Below, one piece after another: positions 15,777-17,017 of a stretch of 17,017 nucleotides of DNA. How positions within the stretch are numbered: the stretch's first letter is position 1; every line of letters starts with the position of its first letter. The DNA comes from an uncultured Bacillota bacterium. Lineage in GTDB: Bacteria; Bacillota; Clostridia; Peptostreptococcales; Anaerovoracaceae. The position numbers were made by a program, and so were the translations under genes. Below the pieces are notes generated by a model. That model did no database searches and had not been told where the DNA came from. It was given only the letters and a program-made list of their open reading frames with translations. Location of the stretch: positions 1 through 17,017 of the forward strand of contig CAMJRV010000014.1 in assembly GCA_946408315.1 (NCBI GenBank), in the 5' to 3' direction.

Positions 15777-15836
15777 GCATTTCCTCGCGGCGGCGGTTCG
15801 CAGCCTGCTTAGGGAAAACGGGGGATCAGCTTTTCG

Positions 15837-17017
15837 TTACGTTATATTGACCTTTCCGCTGTAGATAAAGCCCCGCCTCACATCCAGCGTTACAGCAGAC
15901 CCGTCCGAGATCTTTTCGGAGGCGCCTTTCGCGCCGCAGATAAGCGGAATATTTCTGAGGGCGCACTCCACCGCCAAGTCTGAGGTCGGCCCATCCTCCT
16001 CGGAAATAATCCCCGCCACCTTGTCAAGGAGGGAGAAATCCTTGGCTTCAAGCCTGCTTACCAATAGGATATCCTCTTTCCCGGCCAGGGCCCGCGCCTT
16101 ATTGAAATCCTGGAACGCCTTCACCGTTCCATATCCGGGTCTGGTCCCCGCGCCCTTTCCCTTCAGCAGGATATCCCCGATCACATGAACCTTCAGCATA
16201 TTGGTCGAACCGTAGAGACTGATCGGAATTCCCGCAACCAGAACGACCAGGTCCCCCTTTTTCACGTAGCCCGTTTCCAGAGAGATATCGATGGATTGAT
16301 CGATCAATTCATCCGTGGAATGAAAGATGGGAGCTCCGACGGGAAAGACGCCCCAGTTCAGGGAGAGTCCCCGCAAAACCCTGTCGTTGGTCGTCACCGC
16401 TATGATGGGGCATGCCGGTCTGAATTTTGAAACGATCCTGGCGGTCTGCCCGCTCTGGGTAACGGTTATGATCGCGGAAGCATTCACTTCCGCAGCCGTC
16501 GTGCAGGTTGCAAGGCTGATGGCATTGGGCACGTTTTTGATATGACATTCCTTTTTCGCATTCAGCAAGGACCTGTAATTGAGCCTCTCTTCGGCCTCTC
16601 TCGCAATTCTGGCCATGGTATTGGCGGCTTCCACCGGATATTTTCCGCTGGCCGTTTCTCCGCTGAGCATGATGGCGTCCGTTCCGTCAAAGATTGCGTT
16701 GGCAATGTCCGAGGCTTCCGCCCTCGTCGGCCTTGGGTTTCTTTCCATAGAATCCAGCATCTGTGTTGCCGTCACCACAAACTTACCGGCCCGATTGCAC
16801 TTTTCAATGATCATTTTCTGGATCATCGGCACTTTCTCGATGGGGATTTCCGTCCCCATATCTCCCCTTGCAACCATGATTCCGTCCGAAAGCCTGATGA
16901 TCTCGTCGATATTGTCGACGCCCTCCTGATTTTCGATCTTGGAAATTACCTGGATGCCCTCTCCGTGAAAGCTTTCCAGGATTCTTCTTACGGCCACGAC
17001 GTCCGCGGCTTTTCGGA
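15837..17017 (-). CDS. pyk: Pyruvate kinase with C-terminal PEP-utilising-type domain (N-terminus outside window)
   Basis: This enzyme makes pyruvate and ATP from phosphoenolpyruvate and ADP in the last step of glycolysis, in the cytoplasm. About 393 residues are visible; the frame is open to the right edge (reading RKAADVVAVRRILE), so roughly the first third is missing relative to the usual 580-590 residues of the long Bacillus-type enzyme. The Met-labelled GTG at 16997 is internal. Seen here are SKIENQEG and VARGDMG, which carry the metal-binding Glu and Asp, the conserved FVVTATQMLDSM stretch, the segment TDAIMLSGETASGKYPVEA, the C-terminal allosteric-type domain, and an extra domain starting about KGKGAGTRPGYGTVKAF. 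That extra domain resembles the mobile phosphohistidine domain of PPDK and enzyme I, but has TSD (15978-15986) where TSH is usual. The gene ends in NIT and a TAA. Confidence 0.96.
   Translation of the reverse strand, partial: RKAADVVAVRRILESFHGEGIQVISKIENQEGVDNIDEIIRLSDGIMVARGDMGTEIPIEKVPMIQKMIIEKCNRAGKFVVTATQMLDSMERNPRPTRAEASDIANAIFDGTDAIMLSGETASGKYPVEAANTMARIAREAEERLNYRSLLNAKKECHIKNVPNAISLATCTTAAEVNASAIITVTQSGQTARIVSKFRPACPIIAVTTNDRVLRGLSLNWGVFPVGAPIFHSTDELIDQSIDISLETGYVKKGDLVVLVAGIPISLYGSTNMLKVHVIGDILLKGKGAGTRPGYGTVKAFQDFNKARALAGKEDILLVSRLEAKDFSLLDKVAGIISEEDGPTSDLAVECALRNIPLICGAKGASEKISDGSAVTLDVRRGFIYSGKVNIT

Noticed and set aside
15718..15836. Intrinsic terminator after pyruvate kinase
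   Set aside because: The best pairing is about five GC pairs (CGCCG with CGGCG) around a long loop, with no run of T after it.
14935..15864. 309-codon plus-strand open frame opposite DUF362 and the pyk end
   Set aside because: It is antisense to clear genes, shows no recognisable motif, and spans an intergenic region; long antisense frames are expected in GC-rich coding DNA.

Overview
The window looks like chromosomal DNA of a Gram-positive anaerobe of the Bacillota, most likely class Clostridia. The evidence is three large secreted proteins ending in triple S-layer homology (SLH) anchors, strong AGGAGG-type ribosome binding sites, a pyruvate kinase with the extra C-terminal PEP-utilising-type domain, a DUF362 protein, and moderately high GC (roughly mid-50s percent by eye). 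Species cannot be named from this window. No RNA genes, CRISPR arrays, insertion sequences or phage genes were seen.

Layout. (1) Positions 1-1465, plus strand: the C-terminal part of an SLH surface protein that starts outside the window. It converges on (2) 1531-4815, minus strand: a 1094-residue SLH protein with a BspA-type leucine-rich-repeat head. A long hairpin lies between them. (3) 5027-7609, minus: a large MalT/LAL-type LuxR-family ATPase regulator, closed by a clear intrinsic terminator at 4905-4937. (4) 7642-13755, minus: a 2037-residue SLH adhesin made of alternating cadherin-like and unidentified beta-rich modules, Ig-like and FN3-like domains. It lies 32 nt upstream of the LuxR gene, so the two probably form an operon. 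(5) 13946-14584, plus: a TetR-family regulator divergent from that operon, with apparently face-to-face, overlapping promoters between them. (6) 14638-15717, minus: a DUF362 protein with a cysteine-rich tail. (7) 15837 to the right edge, minus: pyruvate kinase, missing its N-terminus.

Reading the region together: 1-14584 looks like a cell-surface locus. SLH-anchored proteins would sit on the pyruvylated secondary cell-wall polymer and display adhesion or ligand-binding heads, while two regulators of different families (TetR and LAL-LuxR) are embedded in it and are candidates for controlling its expression. All three SLH proteins carry a related beta-rich module just before the SLH triplet, and each module ends in an HFSxY motif. 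That motif resembles the HF|S autoproteolysis site of ZU5-type domains (PIDD) and of Nup98. This suggests, without proof, that these proteins may cleave themselves between the exposed head and the wall anchor. The right end (DUF362 and pyruvate kinase) looks like ordinary housekeeping chromosome.
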